64,000 nucleotides of DNA from Shewanella benthica (GTDB taxonomy: Bacteria > Pseudomonadota > Gammaproteobacteria > Enterobacterales > Shewanellaceae), in NCBI GenBank assembly GCA_023284085.1, contig JAKVHY010000028.1, forward strand, positions 1-64,000. The letters run 5' to 3'. The notes under the pieces are model-generated. The model saw nothing but the letters and a program-made list of their open reading frames with translations. It was not told where the DNA came from and searched no databases. This document shows, in pieces, positions 1 through 8,973 of the stretch. Position 1 is the first letter of the stretch, and each line of letters starts with the position of its first letter. The translations under genes were made by a program, and so were the position numbers.

Positions 1-1
1 G

Positions 2-676
2 CTTAACACTAAGCTTGATGTCTATAACTGGAATAAGCTGTGGAGAGATATAGAGCTTATTGAGATGGACGATATTGATGGTGACGGCACAATCGATTGG
101 GGGCAGTTTGGACTACGCAAAGATGATGGTCGCTTCCAGTGGATAATCAAGAAAGGTCATAGCAAAAAAGGCGTGATAAGAACCTTCTCTTGGGTTGGGG
201 ATTTAATTGATGCTGCGCCTATGCTGGTGGGAGATAGAACTGGTGATGGCATTCGGGATGTAGCAGTAACAGGAACACATGTAGATACGGGTAAGTTATT
301 TATACGCATCAATGATGGTAAACAGGCGAATAAGCGAATAGCGAATATCAGTTGGCCAGCGAACTGGGAAGATGTGCAGTTTAAAGAGTTGGGGGACTTG
401 AACGGTGATGGTTTTAATGAGTTTGGCATGCTTGGGTTTACCAAGAGTGGCAGAAAGGTCCAGTTAGTGGTGAAAGACGGTAAGCTACTGACCGAGTATG
501 GACGCTACACACTTGACGGTGCTTGGGAAGGTATCTCAGTAACCAGCTATGATACTAATGATGATGGTATTGCAGACCTGATCATTCGTGGTGTCAGCCA
601 AAGCAACTCCCAAAGCGTTATCTATAAGTTAGCGGGTGAAGATATGTCATTGATTGACAAAATCACCGTAAATTGA
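2..676 (+). CDS. FG-GAP/VCBS-type repeat protein, C-terminal part (5' end outside window)
   Basis: The reading frame is open from base 2 with no stop until the TAA at 674-676, so the gene starts to the left of the window. The visible part has repeated blocks rich in D-x-D-G-D/N-G and R-T-G-D-G motifs (for example DDIDGDGTIDWGQFG and DLNGDGFNEFG), typical of calcium-binding FG-GAP/VCBS beta-propeller blades. It aligns closely, including at DNA level, with the C-terminus of the 1526-residue protein encoded at 4165-8745, so the two are tandem paralogues. Family knowledge suggests a secreted or surface protein; the actual ligand cannot be inferred. A strong terminator follows. Confidence 0.85.
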   Translation, partial: LNTKLDVYNWNKLWRDIELIEMDDIDGDGTIDWGQFGLRKDDGRFQWIIKKGHSKKGVIRTFSWVGDLIDAAPMLVGDRTGDGIRDVAVTGTHVDTGKLFIRINDGKQANKRIANISWPANWEDVQFKELGDLNGDGFNEFGMLGFTKSGRKVQLVVKDGKLLTEYGRYTLDGAWEGISVTSYDTNDDGIADLIIRGVSQSNSQSVIYKLAGEDMSLIDKITVN

Positions 677-722
677 GCCTTAGCCTCTAAGTAGCGTTTT
701 TTTCTTATAGTTTCATCTAGTT

Positions 723-751
723 AAAAAGAGAGCTAAAATGCTCTCTTTTTT
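723..751 (+). terminator. Rho-independent terminator after the FG-GAP gene
   Basis: AAAGAGAGC and GCTCTCTTT form a stem with a six-base loop, followed by a run of T ending at 751. It separates the FG-GAP paralogue from the next gene. Confidence 0.85.
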
Positions 752-812
752 ATGCCCAATAAAAATGTTTTAGGTTTAATATGACTAATCTCACCGTTTA
801 CATGGAGTGTAT

Positions 813-2807
813 ATGCTGAACCGCTTGCTACTTTTTATCGTTGTTACAATAACTACAATCCCTGCTTTGTCGAGTGAGTTATCAACTCTTGAAATCTTCT
901 CCGATGCTTACCCTAAATCTATCTATTTCAGAAATGCTGAGAATAGTGCAGCGAATCCAGAGGTTTCTTATGAGTCCTGGTCTAAAAGGTGGTCAAAACT
1001 TGGTGGCATGGTCGTTAAAGCCCTCGATGAGGAGATCCCAGGACGAAGCGGTGAAGCACAGACAAAGTTCTTAAAGTATAAACAAGAGTTTCCTAACAAA
1101 CTGATGCTCCTGCATTTCAATGGTAACGCTCGAGATCCTAGATTTGATATGGAGTACTTTCAGCACCAGCATTGGACTTACTTTGTCGGTACTTCAAGCC
1201 TGAAATCTATTCCTAAGAAAGGCAATAAAACGACAATTAAGGTTGCTAACACCTCGGTATTTAGAGTTCATCAGGGCAAGCGAAACAAGTTTAATGATGA
1301 TATTGCTATTGTCGCTAGGAACAGTGATGGTACGTTAAATTGGGACCAAGTTGAGCAGGTAAAACTGCTCAGTATTAATAAGAAAAATAATAGTATTACC
1401 ATTAAACGGGGACAATTTGGAACCGCTCCGTTAGCCTTTGGCAAAAATAGTTATCTTGCTCCCCATGTTGCTCAAGCACCATTAGCGCCTAATAGTAAGC
1501 AGTCTTTATGGCGCTATAACTTTGCAATGCTTGAAGGAACAAATAATATGGCATTGTCACTGGCAGATAACCTGCTTCATTACTTTGAGGTTGATGGAGA
1601 GTTGGCGAGTTTCGATGGGGTCGAGTTTGATGTGCTTGCTGATATTCGAGGCATAGGCCATCACTCTAGAAAAGCAAAAATTGATTATAACTATGATGGA
1701 AAATTTGATGAGAATGATCGCATCGCTCAAAATCAATATCGTGTCGGAGTTAATCAGTTTCTAACAGAGTTAAGACAAAGGCTTGGAACAAATAAACTGA
1801 TCATGGCCGATGGTAATGAGTTAAACCAGCAGCGTGCATTTGGCATCTTAAATGGCATCGAAAGTGAATCTTGGCCAAGCCATTGGGATCCTGAGGTCGA
1901 GTTATGGTCGAGCGGGATTAATAGGCATAGCTATTGGAATGCTAACTCGTATCAGCCTTCATTTAGTTATTTCAAGATTGGAGAGCTGCCTCCTCAAAAT
2001 GGGCTAGGAAGTCATGCTCCTGCTAATAACTTTAGAAGGTTAAGAATAGCTGGCGCATTAATAGTTGATGCTGTGGTAGCGCCTGCTTATCGACCAGAAG
2101 GGCTTAAAATTGATAACTGGCCTGAGCTAACAGGAGGAAAGCCTAAAGATTATAGTTGGCTAGGGGCTTCTGTTGGTGAACCTGAATTTATCGGGGCTAA
2201 CGGATATCTACGCAAGGAGGAGTCTGTTACTAATATGATAAAAGCTGACAGTCATACGAGAGTAAGTAAAGCTAAAACAGGAGTTATGTTAGCTTCGACG
2301 GCGGATAAATCGATAGGATTTGAAATCAAAATTTCTTTAGATGAGCCAGGGGATCTAGTATTTGCACTTGAAGCTTCAATTAATAACTCCAGTGGTAGCT
2401 TTCTGTCTAAGGCTTCTTGGTTGAAGGTATCTGAACAGGCAGTTGATGCTCAAGCTACACAAGTGACCTGGCTAGGTGAAAATTCACACAAAAGTCGATT
2501 TTATTTTAAAAACCTTCCTAAAGGTAGCTCCACTTTCCACTTTTTACTTGAGAATAACCTTCAAATGAATATTAGAAGCCTTGCGATGATAAAAGGTCCT
2601 GAGATTGTATTAAAGAGATTTGAAAATGGCTTTGTTATTGCAAACCCCTCACGTAAATCTCAGACTGTACGCATACTAGGCTTAGAAGGGGGAGATTTTA
2701 GTAAAGTGAGTTTACGAAATAATAAAATGGGTAAGCTAAAAAGCAATAGCGTTATAATTCCTGCAAAAGATGCTGCTTTCTACAAAAAATTGGATTCTAA
2801 AAGATAA
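813..2807 (+). CDS. Secreted putative glycoside-hydrolase-like protein
   Basis: The protein is about 664 residues with an N-terminal signal peptide (MLNRLLLFIVVTITTIPALS). I chose ATG 813 because GGAG at 804-807 lies five bases upstream; an in-frame GTG at 807 overlaps that ribosome site. The middle holds FDGVEFDVL, then LIMADGNE and LNGIESESW, an arrangement like the strands of a TIM-barrel glycosidase with acidic residues at strand ends. The C-terminal 200 residues look like beta-sandwich modules. I do not recognise a named family. The gene overlaps the following GT61-type gene by one base (TAATG), so the two are probably translationally coupled. A role in trimming or modifying polysaccharide is inference. 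Confidence 0.7.
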   Translation: MLNRLLLFIVVTITTIPALSSELSTLEIFSDAYPKSIYFRNAENSAANPEVSYESWSKRWSKLGGMVVKALDEEIPGRSGEAQTKFLKYKQEFPNKLMLLHFNGNARDPRFDMEYFQHQHWTYFVGTSSLKSIPKKGNKTTIKVANTSVFRVHQGKRNKFNDDIAIVARNSDGTLNWDQVEQVKLLSINKKNNSITIKRGQFGTAPLAFGKNSYLAPHVAQAPLAPNSKQSLWRYNFAMLEGTNNMALSLADNLLHYFEVDGELASFDGVEFDVLADIRGIGHHSRKAKIDYNYDGKFDENDRIAQNQYRVGVNQFLTELRQRLGTNKLIMADGNELNQQRAFGILNGIESESWPSHWDPEVELWSSGINRHSYWNANSYQPSFSYFKIGELPPQNGLGSHAPANNFRRLRIAGALIVDAVVAPAYRPEGLKIDNWPELTGGKPKDYSWLGASVGEPEFIGANGYLRKEESVTNMIKADSHTRVSKAKTGVMLASTADKSIGFEIKISLDEPGDLVFALEASINNSSGSFLSKASWLKVSEQAVDAQATQVTWLGENSHKSRFYFKNLPKGSSTFHFLLENNLQMNIRSLAMIKGPEIVLKRFENGFVIANPSRKSQTVRILGLEGGDFSKVSLRNNKMGKLKSNSVIIPAKDAAFYKKLDSKR

Positions 2808-3802
2808 TGAAATTTGTTAAACCGTACCCACTAGAGGTTACATCGCTTTCAAATGCTCTCATTCTTCCAACGGTCGTTGACCGCAAACAGAAAACTTTTA
2901 CTGGCGGGGTGTTTGATGATCAAAATAATTTAGTAAAGCACTCTAGGCGGATGAATCGAGGGCCAATAGAACATGAGCACTTTCATCAATTAGATCCTGA
3001 AGACTGTAATGCCGAGGATAAAGGCGATACTCCTATTAAAAAGGGGAAATATCTGTATCTTGGGTATTACACTGAGCATTATGGTCATTTTTTGATGGAA
3101 ACCTTAGGTCGTCTATGGTGTGTTGATGAAAATTATGATGGTTATGTATTTAATGACTTTGTTTTGAAGAGAAAAAATGAAGAGAGCATCACCGAATTTT
3201 CAAAGATATGTTTCTCAGCATTTGGCATAGGTGAGCATGAAATTTTGATACCTCAGTCTCCGACTCGATTTGAAACTTTAGATATACCTAACTCAGCTTT
3301 GTATATTGGGACCGCTGCACATCCTAGGGCTATAGATATTTTTCATAAAATTAAGAGTCGAATCCCTGTGTTTGATGAGCTAAAAGATAAGGATAACATT
3401 TACATATCAAGATCTAAGTTGAATAAGAGAAAACGAAAAGTACTTAATGAGCGGCAAGTTGAACAGGCTTTTAAGTTGGCTGGTTTCGACATTATTCATC
3501 CGCAAGATTATTCTTTTGAGCAACAACTATTTTTATATCAGAATGCAAGAGTAATGGCTGGATTAGAAGGTTCAGGGTTACACAATAGTTTATTTATGAA
3601 TCCTGGAGGGCAGGTTATAAATTTATGTGGGCCTAGGGATAAGAGCCGGCTTAAATCGAACCAGGTTATTTGTCATGAATTGAATGATATTGAAGGTATC
3701 GTTATCCCCTTCGTTGGTGAAGTTGTTAATGAGGATAAAATTATTAGCCGTATACATATACCACATTTGAAAAAACAGTTACGCAGACATAAGTTTTTAT
3801 AA
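2807..3802 (+). CDS. Glycosyltransferase family 61 (DUF563) protein
   Basis: This 331-residue cytoplasmic protein has features of the GT61/DUF563 family: an HYGHFLMETLGRLW block near residue 95, an ISRSK motif near residue 201 and a C-terminal GLEGSGLHNSLFMNPGG segment that probably forms the nucleotide-sugar site. GT61 enzymes transfer sugars such as xylose or GlcNAc; the donor here is unknown. The start ATG overlaps the TAA of the preceding gene. The 362 bases that follow contain no gene, so this is probably the end of a two-gene operon. Confidence 0.8.
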   Translation: MKFVKPYPLEVTSLSNALILPTVVDRKQKTFTGGVFDDQNNLVKHSRRMNRGPIEHEHFHQLDPEDCNAEDKGDTPIKKGKYLYLGYYTEHYGHFLMETLGRLWCVDENYDGYVFNDFVLKRKNEESITEFSKICFSAFGIGEHEILIPQSPTRFETLDIPNSALYIGTAAHPRAIDIFHKIKSRIPVFDELKDKDNIYISRSKLNKRKRKVLNERQVEQAFKLAGFDIIHPQDYSFEQQLFLYQNARVMAGLEGSGLHNSLFMNPGGQVINLCGPRDKSRLKSNQVICHELNDIEGIVIPFVGEVVNEDKIISRIHIPHLKKQLRRHKFL

Positions 3803-4051
3803 AACGTGTTTTTACTATGCAAACTATGTCCGTTTAGTTTATCACAAGCTAGTTGAAGATCATTGAATATTCGTATCGTTGAACATTTATACTTCGCGGG
3901 TAAGCCTATATCTTTACTTTGAGAACTCCTGTACTTGAGGAGCTGTTATATGCTTAGCCGTGCTGTAAATACTTTAATGCTCTAAATGAAGCTCTCTCCT
4001 ATCTTCAAATACTCTCCTTTATTAGCTACTTCTTAAGCGTTTATCTGTAAA

Positions 4052-4087
4052 TTGACTTTTGTCAAGTTTTTGTGTCAAATTGTTGAC
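4052..4087 (+). promoter_or_regulatory. Paired TTGAC/GTCAA palindromes, possible operator
   Basis: The gene-free stretch 3803-4164 shows one notable structure. TTGAC-N4-GTCAA (4052-4065) is followed by GTCAA-N4-TTGAC (4074-4087), and the two palindrome centres are about 22 bases apart, roughly two helical turns. They lie 80-110 bases upstream of the GTG start of the RCC1 protein, where a regulator could act. No matching regulator is identified. The rest of the stretch is AT-rich with no convincing RNA or gene. Confidence 0.35.
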
Positions 4088-4164
4088 GATTGGCCTTCTT
4101 GGTGTTATTTTTTGTGCGTTAAGCTCACCCATAGCCTTATGGCTTTGACGAAAAGGATGTCACT

Positions 4165-7100
4165 GTGACGAATCAAAGATTAGCTATACTCACTCTAATA
4201 CTCGGAGTGGGAGTGTTAGCCCCTACTCATGCCGCACCGCAAATTAAAAAGTTTTATGATATTTCTGCCAGCTATCAGCATGCTATTGCCATCGGTGATA
4301 ATGGCTCGCTCTATGGCTGGGGGAGAAATAGTTATGGTTATTTTGGCACCAGCGAAATGGAATTCATTACTTATACATATCCCACGCCATTATTACCTGA
4401 TGGAAAAACCTCTACGGTTTGGTCTTTAGGCCGAGCCAATAATTTCAGTAGTTTGGCGTTAAATCAAGCTGGTGAGATCTATTCTTGGGGGCAAAATCGA
4501 AATTGCCAACTGGGCCAAGGCTTGGACAGTGGCTCTACTGTCTATCAAGCTGCACAAGTCTCAGCACAAAATCTATCAGCATTTTCACAGGTTATTACTA
4601 GTACGCCGAGCTCTAGCTATAATAGTTATTCTGAGGGCACTGTTTTTGCCATTACTGAAAATGGTAAGTTGTGGGGCTGGGGTGGCAATGAAAATGGTCA
4701 ATTAGGTGACGGAAGCAGAGATGACGTGTGCTCGCCAAAAGCCATTGCCTCTGATGTCAGCTTTTCATCAGTTAGTCACTCCCAGACACACACAGTGGCT
4801 ATTTCTGATACTGGAGATTTGTGGGCGTGGGGAGATAATAATTACAAGCAGCTGGGTGATGGTACTACCGTCGATTCTCTCGAGCCGAAAAAACTAATCA
4901 CTGGTAAAAAGTGGCTGTCTGTTACGGTGGGTGTTAACTTTACGCTTGCCATCGATGAAAGTGGCATTTTGTACGGTGTTGGTTACGGTAGTCAGAAGCA
5001 GCTTGGTGAAAATACAAATTTAGATAGCTTAGTTGTCATCGATGCCGATAGCTGGGTCGACATTCAGGTCGGTAGGTATCATGTTATCGGTAAAAAGAGT
5101 GATGGGACTATCTGGGCATGGGGCTACGGCGGCGATGGACAGCTGGGTTTAGATACTGGCACAACTAACACCCAGGGAACACCTATTCAGATTGGTAGCA
5201 TTGATGATGGGCAAATAATCGCTACCGGACAATACAGCAGTTTTGCATTAAAGAGTGATAATACATTGTGGGCTTGGGGTGATGGAAATGATTACCTACA
5301 GGGAACCGGTGAGTACTTTGATGAGTGGAGCCCTCAGTCCATTTCATACCGTAAAATCTATAAGGCAAGTAGCGTCAGTGCCGGGTTCGATCACTTTTTA
5401 CAGCTTGATGCTACCGGTTTAGTCTGGGGGTCTCAAGCGCGAGGCAGTGGCCGGTTAGGAGATGGTTATACAGGTAGTGGTGATATTGCCACCCCAGTGC
5501 TTGCTACAACCAATCATTGGTTAATGGCGTCAGGCGGTAAAAATTTCACCTTAGCGATTAAGGATGATAACTCACTATGGGCTTGGGGCGCGAATAACGA
5601 GGAGATGTTTGATACTTCTGATGTAGCTCAAGCCTACAGACCTATTCCAATAAGTGATAAAAAATGGAGCATGGTGAGCGCTGGTGCTGAGCATATGGCA
5701 GCCGTAACCCAAACCGGTGAGCTCTGGCTATCAGGCGATAACTATTCTGGGCAGATAGGTGATGGCACGCGCACAGACCCGCAAACCTTTAAGCAGCTTG
5801 GCTCAGATACCGATTGGCTGTCTGCAACGGCAAGTCAAAGAACAACTGTTGCACTCAAGCAAGATGGTACATTGTGGAGTTGGGGATATAATAGTGATGG
5901 GCAGTTAGGCCGCGGTTTTAGCTCAAATTATGAGACATCACCCGCGCCTTTGTATGCCGGCGGTGATTGGGCGTATCTAGCACAAGGCTCAAACGCTTGG
6001 CATTCACTGGCGATTAAGCAAGATGGTACGCTATGGGGCTGGGGCTATAATTATTATAGCCAGGTTGGACTAGAGCATACCGATGATGTGACCTCTCCGA
6101 CTCAGATAGGCACCAAGTCAAATTGGGCAATGGCAGCCGTTGCTAGGCACTATTCATTAGCATTGAAAGCCGATGGTTCGCTCTATGCTTGGGGGCGTAA
6201 CCAAAATGGCCAACTGGGCAAAGGAGATAAGGAGTCAGCAGCTAAGCCTGTGTTTATCAGTGGGGGGTGGAAGTCTATAGCCGCCGCTGAAAATATGGCC
6301 ATCGGCGTTAAAGATAATGGAGATGTTTACGTCTGGGGCTATGTTGAAACCCCACGTGGTAACCAGTACCTGCTTGAGCCAACACAATTTAGTTATATGG
6401 ATCGCGATTTTGATGGTATTGCAGATGATGCCGATGCTTTCCCTAATGATGCTGCTGAATATCAAGATTATGATTTCGATGGTGTCGGCGATAACGCTGA
6501 CTTAGATGATGATAACGATGGCTATGATGATGTCTATGAAGTCGCTAACGCTAGCAGCCCTTGGCATCAGAATACGGGTTATGAAGACAGCGATGCTGAT
6601 GGCTTCCTGTTGATGTTTGAATATGAAGCTGGCAGTTATGATAACTCTGCGGCCTCAACGCCTACTCGCGATAAGTTTACTCAATATATATTTGCATCGA
6701 ATGCCGAACTCGAGCAATTCTCAAATGACGGTTGGCAGTTAGATTCAACCTCTGATGCGCGTTCTGGCTTTGCATTACGCTCAACGACTAAAACAGATAA
6801 TGGCGAAGATATCCTTACCAAGCCTGCCAGCTTCAATGAGGGTAAGCTCTCCTTTTCGGTAAAAACCTCCACTGAACAGTACGATCAATTTTTATTTAAA
6901 GTTGACGGTGTAGAGCAGGCGGTCGCTCAAACCAGTGGTGATATGCCTTGGCAAACTTATGTAATAGACATCGAGGCAGGCCAACATACATTAACTTGGC
7001 ATTACAAAAAAGACGATGAAACTGCTGAATTTGATGACACAGTTTGGTTAACCGATATCGTGATGCCACTTAACTTGTCAGAGCTTGATAGTGATAGTGA

Positions 7101-8745
7101 TGGTATGAGTGATGCGTGGGAGTACCAGCATGGTTTAGATCCTTTTGATAAATCCGATGCTGTACTCGATAGTGATGGCGATGGCTTAGCCAATATCGAT
7201 GAGTTTACGGCTAAAACTGATCCTAATAATCCTGACAGCGATGGTGATGGATTGCCTGATGGCTATGAAGTTGAGCACGGTTTAAATGCACTAGATGCCA
7301 GTGATGCTTTGTTAGACAGTGATGGTGATGGTCTGAGTAATCTTGCTGAGTTTTTTGCTGTTACTGACCCAAATGATGCCGATTCTGATGGAGATGGTGT
7401 CAGTGATGGTGAGGAGGTCACTAACGGAACCAACCCTACTAATGGCTATGAGTTTGTTGCTGACACACTCACAATGAAGTTGGGCGCTGATGTGGATGAA
7501 GATGGCGTACAAGATTTTGTTGTTTTAGATTCTTCCAACGCTGATAGTTTTAGCTATCAATTGATTAGCGGTAAAGATCTATCGCGTTTATCAACAACGA
7601 ATATTCCTGTATCGCAAGATAGTCCAACAGTTCATTGGCTGGCTGATCGCAACAGTGATGGCGTCGAGGAGTTTGGCTACTTTGGATTTAACAGTAATGC
7701 CAATAACTACCAATTCGTACTTAAAGATGGAGCAAGTGGCAGTAGTTTAGGCAACTGGACCTGGCCTGCAACTTTGAACAATGCCAAGTTCATTGAAGTG
7801 GGAGATTTAAATGGAGATACTCTTACTGATTTTGCCATTTTTGGTCAGCATAAAGTCAATCGTGGTAATCAATTAGTCGTTAAAGATGGGGCTAATGGTA
7901 CTAAGTTAGATACCTTTAAGTGGGTTGATAACTGGTTTAACCCTGAAGTCGTGATTATGTCAGATCGTACTGGCGATGGTATTCCAGAGATCGCACTCTA
8001 TGGTGTCCATAAACGAATGAATAAAGGACAATTATTCGTTTATGATGGTGCGCTAAATACTAAGCTTGATGTGTACAACTGGAACAAACTTTGGTCAGAT
8101 GTTCAGTTAATAGCCATGGATGATCTTGATGGCGATGGCACCCAAGATTGGGGGCAGTTTGGTACGCGTAAAGATGACGGCCGCTATCAGCTAGTCGTGA
8201 AGAAGGGGCATGACAAGAAGGGGGTTGTCCGAGTATTTAGTTGGGGAGCCGATCTTAGCCAAGCATACCCAATTCAGCTCAAGGATAGGACGGGTGATGG
8301 TGTGAGTGAAAATGCCATATTTGGTATTGCAGATCCGCAAGGTAATGCAAAGTATAAACTTTGGATTAATGACGGCAAGTTGGCCAATACACGGATTGAG
8401 AACTTCGCTTGGCCAGTGAACTGGGATGATGTACAGCTTGTTGAGCTTGGAGATGTAACAAGTGATGGACTAAGCGAGATAGCACTCATAGGATATAAGA
8501 AGAGTAATCGTATTCTTGAGATCGTTGCGAAACAGAGCACTACCCAAACTGAGCTATATCGTTTTACTATCCCAGGTCGCTGGGAGGATGTCTCTGTGAC
8601 GAGTATGGATACAACTGGTGATGGTATTGATGAGATTATTATCAACGGTCAAGATCAAACCAATGGTAAGCATAGAGTCGTTGTTATCGACGGTAGGTCC
8701 GTTCAAGAAGACATAGTTATATTAAAAGATGTTTATATAAATTAG
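4165..8745 (+). CDS. Large secreted RCC1-repeat / calcium-repeat / FG-GAP protein
   Basis: This 1526-residue protein starts at GTG 4165, with AAGGA seven bases upstream, and has a signal peptide cleaved near residue 24 (after THA). Residues about 25-740 contain many RCC1 beta-propeller repeats (LWAWGDN..QLGDGT pattern). Thrombospondin type-3-like DxDxDG calcium repeats occupy about 745-795 and 973-1092, with a beta-sandwich-like segment between them. Residues 1093-1526 are FG-GAP/VCBS-type blades, near-identical in pattern to the gene truncated at the left edge. Such proteins are exported and bind calcium; adhesion, matrix or glycan binding is likely but unproven. A terminator follows directly. 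Confidence 0.85.
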   Translation: MTNQRLAILTLILGVGVLAPTHAAPQIKKFYDISASYQHAIAIGDNGSLYGWGRNSYGYFGTSEMEFITYTYPTPLLPDGKTSTVWSLGRANNFSSLALNQAGEIYSWGQNRNCQLGQGLDSGSTVYQAAQVSAQNLSAFSQVITSTPSSSYNSYSEGTVFAITENGKLWGWGGNENGQLGDGSRDDVCSPKAIASDVSFSSVSHSQTHTVAISDTGDLWAWGDNNYKQLGDGTTVDSLEPKKLITGKKWLSVTVGVNFTLAIDESGILYGVGYGSQKQLGENTNLDSLVVIDADSWVDIQVGRYHVIGKKSDGTIWAWGYGGDGQLGLDTGTTNTQGTPIQIGSIDDGQIIATGQYSSFALKSDNTLWAWGDGNDYLQGTGEYFDEWSPQSISYRKIYKASSVSAGFDHFLQLDATGLVWGSQARGSGRLGDGYTGSGDIATPVLATTNHWLMASGGKNFTLAIKDDNSLWAWGANNEEMFDTSDVAQAYRPIPISDKKWSMVSAGAEHMAAVTQTGELWLSGDNYSGQIGDGTRTDPQTFKQLGSDTDWLSATASQRTTVALKQDGTLWSWGYNSDGQLGRGFSSNYETSPAPLYAGGDWAYLAQGSNAWHSLAIKQDGTLWGWGYNYYSQVGLEHTDDVTSPTQIGTKSNWAMAAVARHYSLALKADGSLYAWGRNQNGQLGKGDKESAAKPVFISGGWKSIAAAENMAIGVKDNGDVYVWGYVETPRGNQYLLEPTQFSYMDRDFDGIADDADAFPNDAAEYQDYDFDGVGDNADLDDDNDGYDDVYEVANASSPWHQNTGYEDSDADGFLLMFEYEAGSYDNSAASTPTRDKFTQYIFASNAELEQFSNDGWQLDSTSDARSGFALRSTTKTDNGEDILTKPASFNEGKLSFSVKTSTEQYDQFLFKVDGVEQAVAQTSGDMPWQTYVIDIEAGQHTLTWHYKKDDETAEFDDTVWLTDIVMPLNLSELDSDSDGMSDAWEYQHGLDPFDKSDAVLDSDGDGLANIDEFTAKTDPNNPDSDGDGLPDGYEVEHGLNALDASDALLDSDGDGLSNLAEFFAVTDPNDADSDGDGVSDGEEVTNGTNPTNGYEFVADTLTMKLGADVDEDGVQDFVVLDSSNADSFSYQLISGKDLSRLSTTNIPVSQDSPTVHWLADRNSDGVEEFGYFGFNSNANNYQFVLKDGASGSSLGNWTWPATLNNAKFIEVGDLNGDTLTDFAIFGQHKVNRGNQLVVKDGANGTKLDTFKWVDNWFNPEVVIMSDRTGDGIPEIALYGVHKRMNKGQLFVYDGALNTKLDVYNWNKLWSDVQLIAMDDLDGDGTQDWGQFGTRKDDGRYQLVVKKGHDKKGVVRVFSWGADLSQAYPIQLKDRTGDGVSENAIFGIADPQGNAKYKLWINDGKLANTRIENFAWPVNWDDVQLVELGDVTSDGLSEIALIGYKKSNRILEIVAKQSTTQTELYRFTIPGRWEDVSVTSMDTTGDGIDEIIINGQDQTNGKHRVVVIDGRSVQEDIVILKDVYIN

Positions 8746-8772
8746 TCAATTGTAGGTTTAAAAGGTGTCGAT

Positions 8773-8804
8773 TAAGAGAACGGTGATTTCATTGTTCTCT
8801 TTTT
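8773..8804 (+). terminator. Rho-independent terminator after the RCC1 protein gene
   Basis: AAGAGAAC (8773-8780) pairs with GTTCTCTT (8793-8800) across a 12-base loop, and the stem runs into a T tract. It lies 27 bases past the stop codon and closes the secreted-protein region before the glycosyltransferase block. Confidence 0.8.
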
Positions 8805-8973
8805 TATTCAAGGCTCGCAAAGAAAATATGCCTCCCTATTTTGTGCAAGATTCTTTTTGTTTGTTTGATATTTTTGATAGAATGCTAGATCTTACTTGGC
8901 TTGAGTAGGGATCGGTATTGCTGATGACCTACAACAGAGCTATATAGTTTAAAAATTGCGAAAGGAAGAAAAC

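Noticed and set aside
6235..8645. Long reverse-strand ORFs across the 1526-residue protein gene
   Set aside because: They are mirror frames of aspartate-rich repeats without start signals or domains.
8908..8921. GG-N10-GC upstream of the GT2 gene at 8974
   Set aside because: The -24 box is AGGGAT, far from consensus, and no matching upstream element is present.
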